From Ziziphus jujuba (Eukaryota > Streptophyta > Magnoliopsida > Rosales > Rhamnaceae): a stretch of DNA of 64,000 bases. Shown in pieces: positions 23,785 to 33,656 of the stretch (positions are counted from its first letter, which is position 1; each line of letters starts with the position of its first letter). Under the pieces are notes generated by a model, which saw nothing but the letters and a program-made list of their open reading frames with translations, had not been told where the DNA came from and did no database searches. The position numbers were made by a program, and so were the translations under genes. The stretch is from contig NC_083389.1 in assembly GCF_031755915.1 (NCBI RefSeq), forward strand, positions 27,225,501 to 27,289,500, read 5' to 3'.

Positions 23785-23895
23785 TTAAAATTTAAAGCCG
23801 CCTAAAAAAGAGAAAAGAAAAACTTGCATGACTTATTGTCACAAAAGTGACAGTTCAGACTGGAGAACCTTCAACCTCAGTCTATAGATTATTCA
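23785..23895 (+). promoter_or_regulatory. relic of a divergent PR-10 promoter (gene missing)
   Basis: The stretch with AAAGCCGCC, GTGACAGTTCAGAC, GAGAACCTTCAACCTCAG and TCTATAGATT matches the plus-strand promoter of gene G (about 29965-30085), where the same order GCCGCC, GTGACAGTTCAGAC, GAAACCTTCAAACTTCAG, CCTATATAAATAG is found. Here the TATA equivalent is degraded (TCTATAGATTATT) and no PR-10 exon follows on the plus strand. Confidence 0.65.
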
Positions 23896-25499
23896 AATGA
23901 TATTAATATATAGATCTTTCTCATCTATCATGGTCAGTAGTCGATATTTTACCAAAAAACAATTAATATGGGTATTTTAACTTCATCTGGACAAAGATAT
24001 GTTTTGAACCTCTAAATGATCAATGTCCAACACACAGAAGATCATGTTTAGCACCAATTTTTTTTTTCTTGTTAAAAAAAAAAAAAAAAAAAAAAAACAA
24101 AACAAAACAAAAGTTCATTGGAAAAAGTTGCTTAGTAAACGTGGATCAAAATTGTGAATTAATAACGTTGTGGGACCAATTTTGAGATGTTTTTACTTAT
24201 TTCTGTTTGGTCAAATAAATTGCTTTTAAGTTGATCCAAAAAAGCGTCAGTCGGTGTTAGAGGTGTGCTCCCTTAAGCCAAAGACGATTTTTTTTTTTTT
24301 AAATAAAAAAAAAATTATTTCTTTTTCTTTAAAAAAGAGAAAACGAAAAGGGAAAAAGAAAGTGTTTCTAGATGGCTTGCCATTGTTTAACAAGTCTACG
24401 TGGAGTGAACAAAATTTTGAATTATGTCAATAAAACTACTTGAAATATTAAAATAAACCGGAGAATCGTGGTTTTTATATTGCTAATGTCAACCAAAGTC
24501 GTATCTTTGGAGTTGCTCCCATTTTGAAATATTTCAAAGGATTAAAAAAAAAAAAAATGTTATTTTGACATTTGAAGTTTACTTTTTAAGTAAATTTGAA
24601 AATTATGATCCTTCCAAAATGACACTTTAGTATATATATGATGTGTACAGTCTTTGTCATGTATATTCGCTCCTTTTGTTTATATTATAAAAAAAGTAAA
24701 TATAAATTATACGTTACAAAAGTTCGATTTTCACTATAGATTTTACTTTTGGAAGTGGAAGTGACTTAGAAAATGGAATGGACGCAAATTGTGAAATATG
24801 ATTTCACAATTTTTCTTATTATTATTATGTGACTTGTGAAAATATATTTTAGAATTAGAGAGAATTAAATGAGTCATTTTGGTCACTGGTATAAGGGGCC
24901 AAATGAAGGAGTCAGTTGGCTTTATATGCTAGAGGCTTATAGAAAGTTTATAGGTTGCTTTGCTGGAAGATTTTTTTATAATGCTATCAAACAGAGTTTT
25001 AAGTCTCTGATAGGAAAGTTTGCAATTCAAACATATGGGCTTGTGTTAGTCCTCCTATGGTTCTTGTGTTGTTTTGCTTAGGTTTTTTTCATTGAAAGAA
25101 ATCCCAGACTGCCAAGTAACAAATTCACATCTTAGCTAGAACAAATATTTATTTTTGGCATAGAAGATATTCATTGGATATTTACTTCCAGAACAAGAAA
25201 GGCTTTGAAATTTTGAGACCTTCATTTCCATAGGTTTCCCCTGTTTTTTACTCTACTGAATTTTTCTATGCATTTTGTTGAAGTAAGTGGGACATTTACC
25301 ATTTGCAAGTAATATCTTTGATGATCACTCATCAGATGGTTTTATTTCATTATAGTAAAAGAAATACAAAATTTCACACTACAGTATTCTTGATGAAAGA
25401 AAACAATCCCAAGCAAGATATTAATGGGTATAAGGATAACAAACAGCAAACCACACTTCAATGAACAATATTATAAGAGGAAATATGATAAAAACTGCT
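23896..25499. other. spacer between PR-10 genes D and E
   Basis: Starts with the end of the duplicated divergent promoter. From about 24170 it matches the spacer at about 27585 onwards (TGTGGGACCAATTT, GGTGTTAGAGGTGTG, GTGTTTCTAGATGG), which marks the left edge of a 3.4-kb tandem duplication. The right part is the 3' flank of gene E. The 70-codon ORF at 24869-25081 lies in this duplicated flank and is not conserved as an ORF in the other copy, so it is not called. Confidence 0.6.
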
Positions 25500-26090
25500 C
25501 TAGTTGTATGCATCAGGATTCTCCTGGAGGTACTTCTCAACAACATTGAAGAGATGAGCAGCCTTCTCTTTTCCTGCCTTGATTTTGTCTTCAGTGATAT
25601 CGTGGTCATCGGTCTTGGTGTGGTACTTGCTGACACTCTTGATGATGGATCCTCCATCAGCTGCAATAAACTTGTTCTCATATGAGATTTTCTCAAGTTT
25701 GTCTGTCAAAGCATCTCCTTCGATCAAACTGTAGGCGTAGACGAAGTTTTCTTTGTCAACAACTTCAATCTTGTGCTTCAAATATTTGAAGTGGCTGCCT
25801 GCAGATTTCAAACATTGAGCTAATTAGAAACTGATTCGAAAACTTGCCTACAATGATAACCACAAAACAAACAAGGAGATAAATCAATTAATGATGAAAA
25901 ACTAACCTTCACCGAAGGTGATCTTCTTGATGGTACCAGCTCCACCATCTCCTTCAATGATTTCAGCAGATTTAACTGCGTTAGGAGCAATCTTTGGAAT
26001 GAGATTGTCCGCATCAAGGACAAAGGCCTTGAAGAGCCTAGCAGGAGGGATAGTGGAAGTGTACTCTGCTTCGTAAGATAGAACACCCAT
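25500..26090 (-). CDS. PR-10 / Bet v 1-like protein, gene E
   Basis: Exons 26090-25907 and 25798-25500, intron 108 bp, 160 residues. The protein starts [20 protein letters not shown], has the loop GDGGAG and ITFGEG at the junction, then [20 protein letters not shown] and ends NPDAYN. It is nearly identical to F and lies in the left copy of a 3.4-kb tandem duplication that carries both genes and their flanks, so the two are recent duplicates. The promoter has a TATA box and a TTTGACC W-box, which fits control by WRKY factors in defence; this is inferred from motif only. No lesion is visible. Confidence 0.93.
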
Positions 26091-26201
26091 GATGTCTATA
26101 AGGGTTTGAAAAATAAGATGAAAGTAAGAATGAAGAGGAAGATTGTATTGCTGAAAGTTGGAGGATTTTTTTGAGGTGAAGAGAAATGAATTCTAGAGTT
26201 G

Positions 26202-26211
26202 CTATTTATAG
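26202..26211 (-). promoter_or_regulatory. TATA box of PR-10 gene E
   Basis: CTATAAATAG on the minus strand, about 112-121 bp upstream of the ATG, at the same place as in gene D. Confidence 0.65.
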
Positions 26212-26285
26212 ACTTGGTAATTGTATGTCTTCATCAGATCAATTTCTTTGGACATCCATTTTTCTTTCAATTGAAACTTCAATTT

Positions 26286-26291
26286 GGTCAA
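26286..26291 (-). promoter_or_regulatory. W-box (TTGACC) upstream of PR-10 gene E
   Basis: On the minus strand TTTCTTTGACCAAAT contains the W-box core TTGACC bound by WRKY factors, about 200 bp from the ATG. The same 15-bp block occurs upstream of gene F at 29771-29776. Confidence 0.5.
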
Positions 26292-28906
26292 AGAAATCGC
26301 CTCATTTGAACATTATCTCTTGAAAAGGATTTATTCATTATGAAGATACATTTGTACTTTACAAAAATCTATTAAATTCACTCCAATAGTCTCTGGCTGC
26401 TGAGTAGTTCATAAATAAGACAGTTTTCTAACTTCATTAGTTTAATGACAATTAGGCAAAGTATAACATTTAATGTTGTTGAAAAAAAAAAAAATGAAAA
26501 ATGACAGAACAGATGGTAATAGTGTCAGACTCCGACTCTCTGGCACCTATAGGTGGAAAACAATCTCTAAAGCCTTTAACACATTCCCATTCTTCAAAAA
26601 ATTAAAGGAAGCCAACGGTGATGCTCATTTCCTAAAGTTTACTATTCTTCCACTATTAGTTTTCTTCATTTTTTTTCTGCAATGTTATACTAAGGAAGAA
26701 GATCCTTTAACCACAGTCAGTTTTGTGTTTAAAATGATAGAACTTTCATGTCTTCTTGTAAAAACATTTGAATATTTCGTCACTGAAATCAGTAGGTAGT
26801 AAAAATTCTACTCAAGTAAACAATTCGACGAATGAACCATGCCCAAAAAGTTATAATTTTTTACCCCAACTGATGATTCTGGTCAGCAACTAAATCTTAA
26901 TTGCATTTGGAAATCTTTTTTTTTGTTTTTTTTTTAACTACATATATTCTTTATGGAGACCTAAAGAAGTCAGTCACAAAATAATATATTATTCTTGTTT
27001 GGTCCACAAAGGATGATTTTGGACTTGGAATATTGACTGCTCAAACATTTTTGCTTAAGATGTGTTCTCATAGGAAAAAATGTTGTCATGAAAGAAGATT
27101 AAAAATGAGGAATTCTAGATGGTCCACTATACGAAGAGTACTTGTTGGAAAAGTTTGTACGTAAAACTTAAGTAATAATATTGACTTTTTTTTTTTCCCC
27201 TCCATAGTTAAACAAGCTGAAGAAGTGGAGTGAATTACCCAAGCTAAAGCATAGTAAAGTGTCCCACTGGATTAATTAACGCTAAAATGATTGTACTTCA
27301 TCTCACAAAATAGTAAGAAGAGGATTCATATAAATATATAAGATGATATTATATACATGCATATAATTTCTCATCAATTATATATAGCAGTTAGTATATG
27401 CAATATATTTTATAAAAGCTCTATATACCTACCAAATTAACCTGGGCATCTTTCATCTGTGTTAAGAGAAAAGGTTCCTCCATACATGTGGATATATATA
27501 CTTCATAAATAAATAATTTCGGAAATTGAATAGAAAATTCAGAAACAGTTAAAGCCTTACCTGTTGTATAATAGCCTATATGGCCAAATGTGGGACCAAT
27601 TTAGCCATGTTGTTCTTTGTTTTTATGTTTAGTCAAACAAATCGCCTTTCAATTGATCCAACAAAGGCACAGCTTGGTGTTAGAGGTGTGTTCCCATAAC
27701 CAAAGACCAAAAAGGATATAAATATATATTTCTTTTTTTTTCCCAAAAAATGAAAAAGGAAAAGGTGTTTCTAGATGGTGTGCAAATGTCATTGTTTAAG
27801 AAATAATGCCCTTTGAAAATTTCTAAGGATCAAAATACCGACATTATCTTGAAGATGTCAAGTCCAGTTTTATATAATTATTTAAAAATTCATCACATGC
27901 ATTAATGGGACATAAAAAAATAAAAATAAAAACCCACTTGTCACATTTTATAAAAATTCTATTTAATAAAATGTGACACTTTTTTTTTTTTTTTTAACCT
28001 TATATGATCTTCCGTAAATACAAATTATATGTTACAGAACCACTTCGCCAATACCTAAGTAATAATTTTTCCAGTACAAAAATTTTCACATTGTTTACTG
28101 TGCCTCATAACCCATATGCCCTCTAATCAATTAAAATTGTTCCTCATCTGAATGGAGAGACGTGAATGGGCTTTAGAGATTGTAATTGAAAAATGCACAA
28201 TGAAAACAAGACTAGCCAGCTTTGCTATGCAGTTACTTTGCGGGAAGTTCATTAAAATGCTCTGCAGAAGGTGAGGTCTCTCATGGCGTATATGCAATGC
28301 AACTTTTTCAAACATATATGGGCTTTAGTCTTTGCCTAAGAAGAGTTATATTACTAGATTCTTGGATTGTTTTGCTTAATTTTTATAGAAAGAAATACAA
28401 ACTGCAGAATAAACAAGTTCAATACTGAGCTAAAACACAGTATTTCTTATTGTCACAAAATATATTCATTGGTTAACTGCCTCTAGAAGAGGAATTAAAG
28501 AATCTTCTGGTGGCAAGGACTTTCAAAATTTTTGAGGCAAGTAGTTGGTTGGTACTTTTTAATTTCATTTGATACATAATCTTTGTTGGGCTAATTTATG
28601 TTTCTGCCATTGGTTCTTCTATGCTACAATTTCCTCTGTTTCATACTCTGCATTTGCCATGCATTTTTTGTTCAAAAAAAGTAGGGAATTCACTGTTTTT
28701 GCAAGTAATGTCTTTGATGATCACTCATTAAGATGTTTTTATTTGATTATAATAAAAAGGAATACAATTGTTTCACACTATAACATTCTCATAAAAAAGA
28801 CAAGCCCAAGGCAGACATTGATAGGCATAACAACAAGAAACCAAAACATGTAAAACTGAAATAGTTTTAATTGCATGCCAATAGAGGCCTAAGAGATGAA
28901 ACTGGT
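26292..28906. other. spacer between PR-10 genes E and F
   Basis: AT-rich. A 108-codon ORF at 26473-26799 has no recognisable domain and is not called. From about 27585 the sequence repeats that at about 24170 with a constant offset near 3.4 kb. The part 28200-28860 repeats the 3' flank of gene E. A T run lies near 27979-27995. Confidence 0.55.
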
Positions 28907-29491
28907 TTAGTTGTAGGCATCAGGATTCTCCAGGAGGTACTTCTCAACAACCTTAAAGAGATGAGCAGCCTTCTCTTTGCCTGCCTTGATTTTGTCTTCG
29001 GTGATATCGTGGTCATCGGTCTTGGTGTGGTACTTGCTGATGCTCTTGATGACGGATCCTCCATCAGCTGCAACAAACCTGTTCTCGTAAGAGATTTTCT
29101 CAAGTTTGTCCGTCAAAGCATCTCCTTCGATCAAACTGTAGGCATAGACGAAGTTGTCTTTGTCAACAACTTCAATCTTGTGCTTCAAATATTTGAAGTG
29201 GCTGCCTGCAGATTCAAACATTGAGGAAATGAGAAACCGATTTGAAAACTTGCCTGCAAAGTTAACTACTAAATGAACATGGAGATAATTAATGATGTAG
29301 AACTAACCTTCGCCAAAGGTGATCTTTTTGATGGTTCCAGCTCCTCCATCTCCTTCTATGATTTCAGCAGAATTTACTGCATTGGGAGCAATCTTTGGAA
29401 TGAGATTGTCTGCATCAAGGACAAAGGCCTTGAAGAGCCTAGCGGGAGGGATAGAGGAACTGTACTCTGCTTCATACGATAGAACACCCAT
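28907..29491 (-). CDS. PR-10 / Bet v 1-like protein, gene F
   Basis: Exons 29491-29308 and 29205-28907, intron 102 bp (the shortest of the cluster), 160 residues. It differs from E at only a few positions: for example YSSSIPP for [13 protein letters not shown] for [21 protein letters not shown] for [15 protein letters not shown] and [10 protein letters not shown] for [10 protein letters not shown]. The glycine-rich loop GDGGAG is kept. It is divergently arranged with gene G: their start codons are 694 bp apart, so the two may share a control region with a TATA box on each side. It is intact and apparently functional. Confidence 0.93.
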
Positions 29492-30185
29492 GATGCCTTA
29501 AAGGGGTTTGAAAAATGAAAGCAAAGTAAGAATGAAGAGGAAAATTGTACTGCTTAAACTTGGAAGAGTTTTTGAGGTGAAGAGAACATTCATATTAGAG
29601 TTGTAATATATAGACTTGGTGTGAAGGATTACCCTATTGATATCTCCTCAGTAGATTAATTACTTTATGCATGCATTTTAACCAAAAAAAAAAAAAAAAC
29701 CCAATTACTTTATGCATGCAGACTGCAGTAGATGTTTTTTCCATGCTTGCAAATATGAAAACTTCTATTTGGTCAAAGAAACTACCTTCAAATATTGATT
29801 CTGGAAAAAATATAATGTAAAAAGAAGTCCAAAACTTTAAGCCTCCAAGTAGTAACTAGATCAAGGCTTTCATGTTTTTCTAATACACACAACAAATTTT
29901 AAAAAATATTTTAATTGCTAAGACCATCTAGAATTCTGCTATTGTTCAGCTCTCTCAATTAATTTAAAGCTTTAGCCGCCTTCATAATCAAGTAATAAAA
30001 ATAAACATAAAAACTAGCAACTTGAAAAACAAGGGTGACAGTTCAGACAGAAGGAAACCTTCAAACTTCAGCCTATATAAATAGCAGCTCTTGTATTCAT
30101 CATCTCCACAACTCAAAAACTTTCTTCAAGTAGTTCATCCAATCATCCTCCTTTTGATCTCTTTTCCAACTTTTTTTTAGCAATC
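29492..30185. promoter_or_regulatory. divergent promoter region between PR-10 genes F and G
   Basis: For F (minus strand) there is a TATA-like CTATATATTA at 29604-29613 and a W-box TTTGACC at 29771-29776. For G (plus strand) there is TATATAAATAG at 30074-30084, about 100 bp before the ATG, preceded by GTGACAGTTCAGAC and AACCTTCAAACTTCAG. Most of the region is repeated upstream of gene D (23377-23895), where the plus-strand gene is missing. Confidence 0.65.
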
Positions 30186-30815
30186 ATGGGTGTCTTGAAA
30201 TACGAATCGGAATACACCTCCACGATCTCAGCTGCTAGGCTTTTCAAGGCTTTTGTCCTTGATGGTGACAATCTCATCCCAAAGATTGCACCTCAGGCTA
30301 TTAAGCACACTGAAATCCTTGAAGGAGATGGTGGGGTTGGAACCGTCAAGAAGATCCATTTTGCAGATGGTTAGTAGACTTATTTTACCATTTTTGAAAC
30401 TACATTTTTTCTTTTTTTTAATTTTTTAACTTCATAATTCTTTTGAAAGCAAAAAATAAATAAATAATAACATATTGTTGAGATGGATGGTAAAGCTAAA
30501 TGTGCTGAATGTGCAGGTGCCAGGTTCAAGTATGTGAAGCACAAGATTGATGCACTTGACAAAGACAACTTCACCTACAGCTACACTGTGATCGAAGGCG
30601 ATGCTTTGAATGAAAAAATTGAGAAAATCTCTTACGAAAGCAAGTTCATTGCCACCGCCGATGGAGGTGCAATCATTAAGAACACCAGCAAGTATCACGT
30701 CGTCGGCGAGGTGGAGATCACAGAAGAGCAAGTTAAGGAAGGCAAAGAGAGAGCCTTTGGTCTGTTCAAGCTTCTTGAGAGCTACCTCCACCAGAATCCT
30801 GATGCCTACAACTAA
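30186..30815 (+). CDS. PR-10 / Bet v 1-like protein, gene G
   Basis: Exons 30186-30369 and 30517-30815, intron 147 bp, 160 residues. It begins [20 protein letters not shown], has the loop GDGGVG (residues 47-52) and an unusual IHFADG at the exon junction where paralogs have FGEG. Exon 2 carries [40 protein letters not shown] and the end HQNPDAYN. These markers (EVEITEEQ, a TADGG or TAEGG loop) place it with I and J. It is one of only two members on the plus strand. A possible poly(A) signal region (GAAATAAAAATAC) lies near 31017-31029, about 200 bp past the stop. The sequence shows no lesion. Confidence 0.93.
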
Positions 30816-31722
30816 AGCTGGTGTTTTTTTCTTATTCAACTATATGTTAGTCAATTGCCTATGAGTCTCAGCTGAAGGTTTAGGCTTTCAATTGTTCTAT
30901 GTGTATTTCCTAAAATGTGCTTGAAGTTGTGATCATCGAGTTGCTATTGTTTTGATATTTTGGTGGAAAAGTTTGAACTTTGAAGGGTGAGAAAGTTTGT
31001 ATTATTTCTCTACAAATGAAATAAAAATACTTGGGGGGTCAAAAGTTTTACTGTTGAATTATACATGTTAAATTATGTTCTTTAAATATTTTATACCTGT
31101 TTGGTAGCCTTTAATAAATTTTTGCTAAGAAAACATAAGTTTGGCCCCAGAATCCCGTTAGGACTTATTTGTGAAACTGTGGACCCCTGTAAAATTCAGA
31201 TTTTCTAGTGGTTCATTTTCAAATTAACTAGGGCTTTGACCTTCCACCTAAGAGGCCAGTAGTAAGAACTATGTTAAACTAGATTATTTTCTAACTCGGA
31301 AATTTAAAAATAAATTTATAGAAAAAAATAATAATAAAACAAAAACAAATAAAATAAAAGAAGGTTAATGAATTTTTAACTCTTAAAGACATTCAACACC
31401 CTTTTTCAATCAAAAAAAAAAAAGAAAAAGACACTCAAAAAAAAAGACATTCAACACCCTTCATCTGGCTTCAATTTTCTTCTTTTTATGCTGCAACGCT
31501 ATATAGATAAGCATGCTTATATGTATGTATCACACGTATCCATACATATATCTATTAAACCCGTGGGTTTCGTGTCTAAAAGAGTAAAAAATAATAATAA
31601 ATAAATAAAATAAAAATGTCCATGGTTCCTTGAAATTTTATAATTTTTATAACTAAATCGTTTAGTTACAGTATTTTTAGTCATAAAAGGTTATCACAAA
31701 TTAGCTACTATGATTAGAAGAA

Positions 31723-31766
<44 letters not shown>

Positions 31767-31767
31767 G
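31723..31767. repeat. (CT)12(AT)10 compound microsatellite
   Basis: A CT run followed directly by an AT run, located 0.9 kb past gene G. Confidence 0.9.
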
Positions 31768-32929
31768 TATAAATTATTTTCTAAATTTAAGATAAAAATA
31801 TTTTGATCATTAGAGAAAAATGTATATAAACTGGATTAAATATTGGAGATCTGCAACTATTTTGAGTACTTTTGTTTTATTTTATTAGCCGATTGATGAT
31901 TCATCGAGTCTAAAAGTTAAGAGGAAGCAAGGCAATTAAACTTTGTCTGTATTAACATATGTTGGATGAATATGTATGAAGTTTCTGTTCTCTGCTTGTC
32001 CTTTTACAAAAATAGTGCCGAACTGGCATGTTATATAAAATTTTCATTTTGAAGAACGAAACATAAGAGGGAATATTAAGAATGGGATTTAAAAAATTTT
32101 AGATAAAATCGTCAGAAAGCTTATATAGGGTCCAGGCGGTGTTCTGTCTCTTTTTCATCGATAGATAAAAATTAGAATATTGTTTTTTTGGAGGATCTAA
32201 AATCATTATCCACAACATAATATGAAAATTACTTAGGAGTAAACTTTCACAGATTTTTTTTTTTTTTTTTTTTAAACCAAGTCCATGTAAAGGGTTTCTA
32301 TAATTATCATTCAACATTTCTTTTAGCTTTAGAATCTTTATACTCATTATGATCAAGTTGGCAAAGAAAACTCAATATAAGATGGCAAATATTGATCATG
32401 GCAGCCATTTTTGAATGCCAGACAAGCTTCAAGCCGGGAACCAACCATATCCAGAACCTTCTAAACTATTTCGAAAGATAACTCAAATGATCTTTGATTA
32501 GGAAAAATATTAATTGGGCCACTTATAAGAAATTAATACATATATGGTAATCAATAATCTATTAACTTTAGCCGCGTAAGGCACTTGTGAGGTTCAAAGA
32601 GCCGAAGCACATGAGAGTTCATGATTATAGTCTCTCTTGTCACTGAGTTTGTTGTAGTCAACACTCATTGCAAATTCAAATTACAGAATTCTTTAAACAT
32701 TGGAGGAATTAACAATTGTGTAGAACTCATAAAGAATCAATTAAGTTTATCTAATCGCTTTTCTTATAATCTATTTATTACAATAAAGTATAAAAAAACC
32801 TTTTTAAAATAAAATGATTCCATGCCATATTAGAATATCCAATGATGAAAACCAGCAATAGTCTAAACTATTTTGGTTTGTAGTGGGAAACTTCAAGCAA
32901 GCTTATCTTCAGGCTCTCTAGCCACTACT

Positions 32930-32938
32930 CTATAAATA
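32930..32938 (+). promoter_or_regulatory. TATA box of PR-10 gene H
   Basis: CTATAAATA, about 115-120 bp upstream of the ATG, as in most paralogs. Confidence 0.65.
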
Positions 32939-33051
32939 CCACCCCAAGAAATCACTTCTCAACCATCACAAAAAGCCTCTCAGAAGCTGATTCTCTCCAA
33001 TTCATAAATTCTTCTATCTTTGATAATTTTCAATCCTCCTTTAAAATCATC

Positions 33052-33656
33052 ATGGGGGCTTTCACTTTTGAATCAGAGAACACCTCTGTTATCCCACCAG
33101 CTAGGTTGTTCAAGGCCTTGATTGTTGATGCTGACAACCTCATCCCAAAAATTCTACCACAGGCCATTAAGAGCACTGAAATTGTTTCCGGAAATGGAGG
33201 ACCTGGTACCATCAAGAAGGTTCACTTTGGTGAAGGTAAGTCCTCTTGAAGCATTATTATGAACAACAGATTATGTGTTTTTGTACTAAATTTGTGATAC
33301 AAATACCAGACAAGTAACAAGTTTTTTCTGATTATTGTATTTGTTTACGCTATACAGGCAGCCAATTCAAGTATGTTGTGCACCAAATTGATGCACTAGA
33401 CAGTAAGAGCTTCACATACAGTTACTCTGTGATTGAAGGTGATGTTCTCGGGGACTTGCTCGAGAAGATCTCTTACGACACCAGGATTGTTGGAGGACCA
33501 AATGGTGGAAGCATTTTGAAAAACACTAGTACATATTACACCAAGGGAAGCCATGAGATCAAAGAAGAGGAAGTTAAGGCAGGCAAAGAAAAGGCCTCTG
33601 GTCTGTTCAAGGCTGTTGAGGGATACCTTGTTGCAAATCCTGATGCGTACAACTAA
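33052..33656 (+). CDS. PR-10 / Bet v 1-like protein, gene H
   Basis: Exons 33052-33235 and 33358-33656, intron 122 bp, 160 residues. It begins [20 protein letters not shown]. The glycine-rich loop is GNGGPG, with Asn for the usual Asp and Pro in the loop, a variant shared with gene M. Exon 2 reads [20 protein letters not shown] and [20 protein letters not shown], then [20 protein letters not shown] and ends VANPDAYN. The markers [15 protein letters not shown] and VANPDAYN define the H/K/L/M group. It lies on the plus strand, opposite to K, L and M, so an inversion separates them. AATAAATATTAATAAAAATA near 33828-33847 could act as the poly(A) signal. Confidence 0.93.

Larger units (their letters stand above)
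30816..33051. other. spacer between PR-10 genes G and H
   Basis: Holds the 3' untranslated part of G, a compound microsatellite (CT)n(AT)n at 31723-31767, a T run near 32257-32273, and the promoter of H at the right end. A short direct repeat, GACATTCAACACCCTT, occurs near 31388 and again near 31446. No gene is seen. Confidence 0.6.

Noticed and set aside
24869..25081. 70-codon ORF between PR-10 genes D and E
   Set aside because: It lies in a duplicated 3' flank whose other copies (near 28220-28430) do not keep the frame.
25461..25685. ORFs antisense to PR-10 second exons (also at 20027, 28871, 37256, 42474, 44957, 51062)
   Set aside because: They recur in every paralog because the sense exon constrains the antisense frames. 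The sense frame has the Bet v 1 motifs and splice sites.
26473..26799. 108-codon ORF between PR-10 genes E and F
   Set aside because: No recognisable domain, no splice or promoter context, and AT-rich composition like the surrounding spacer.
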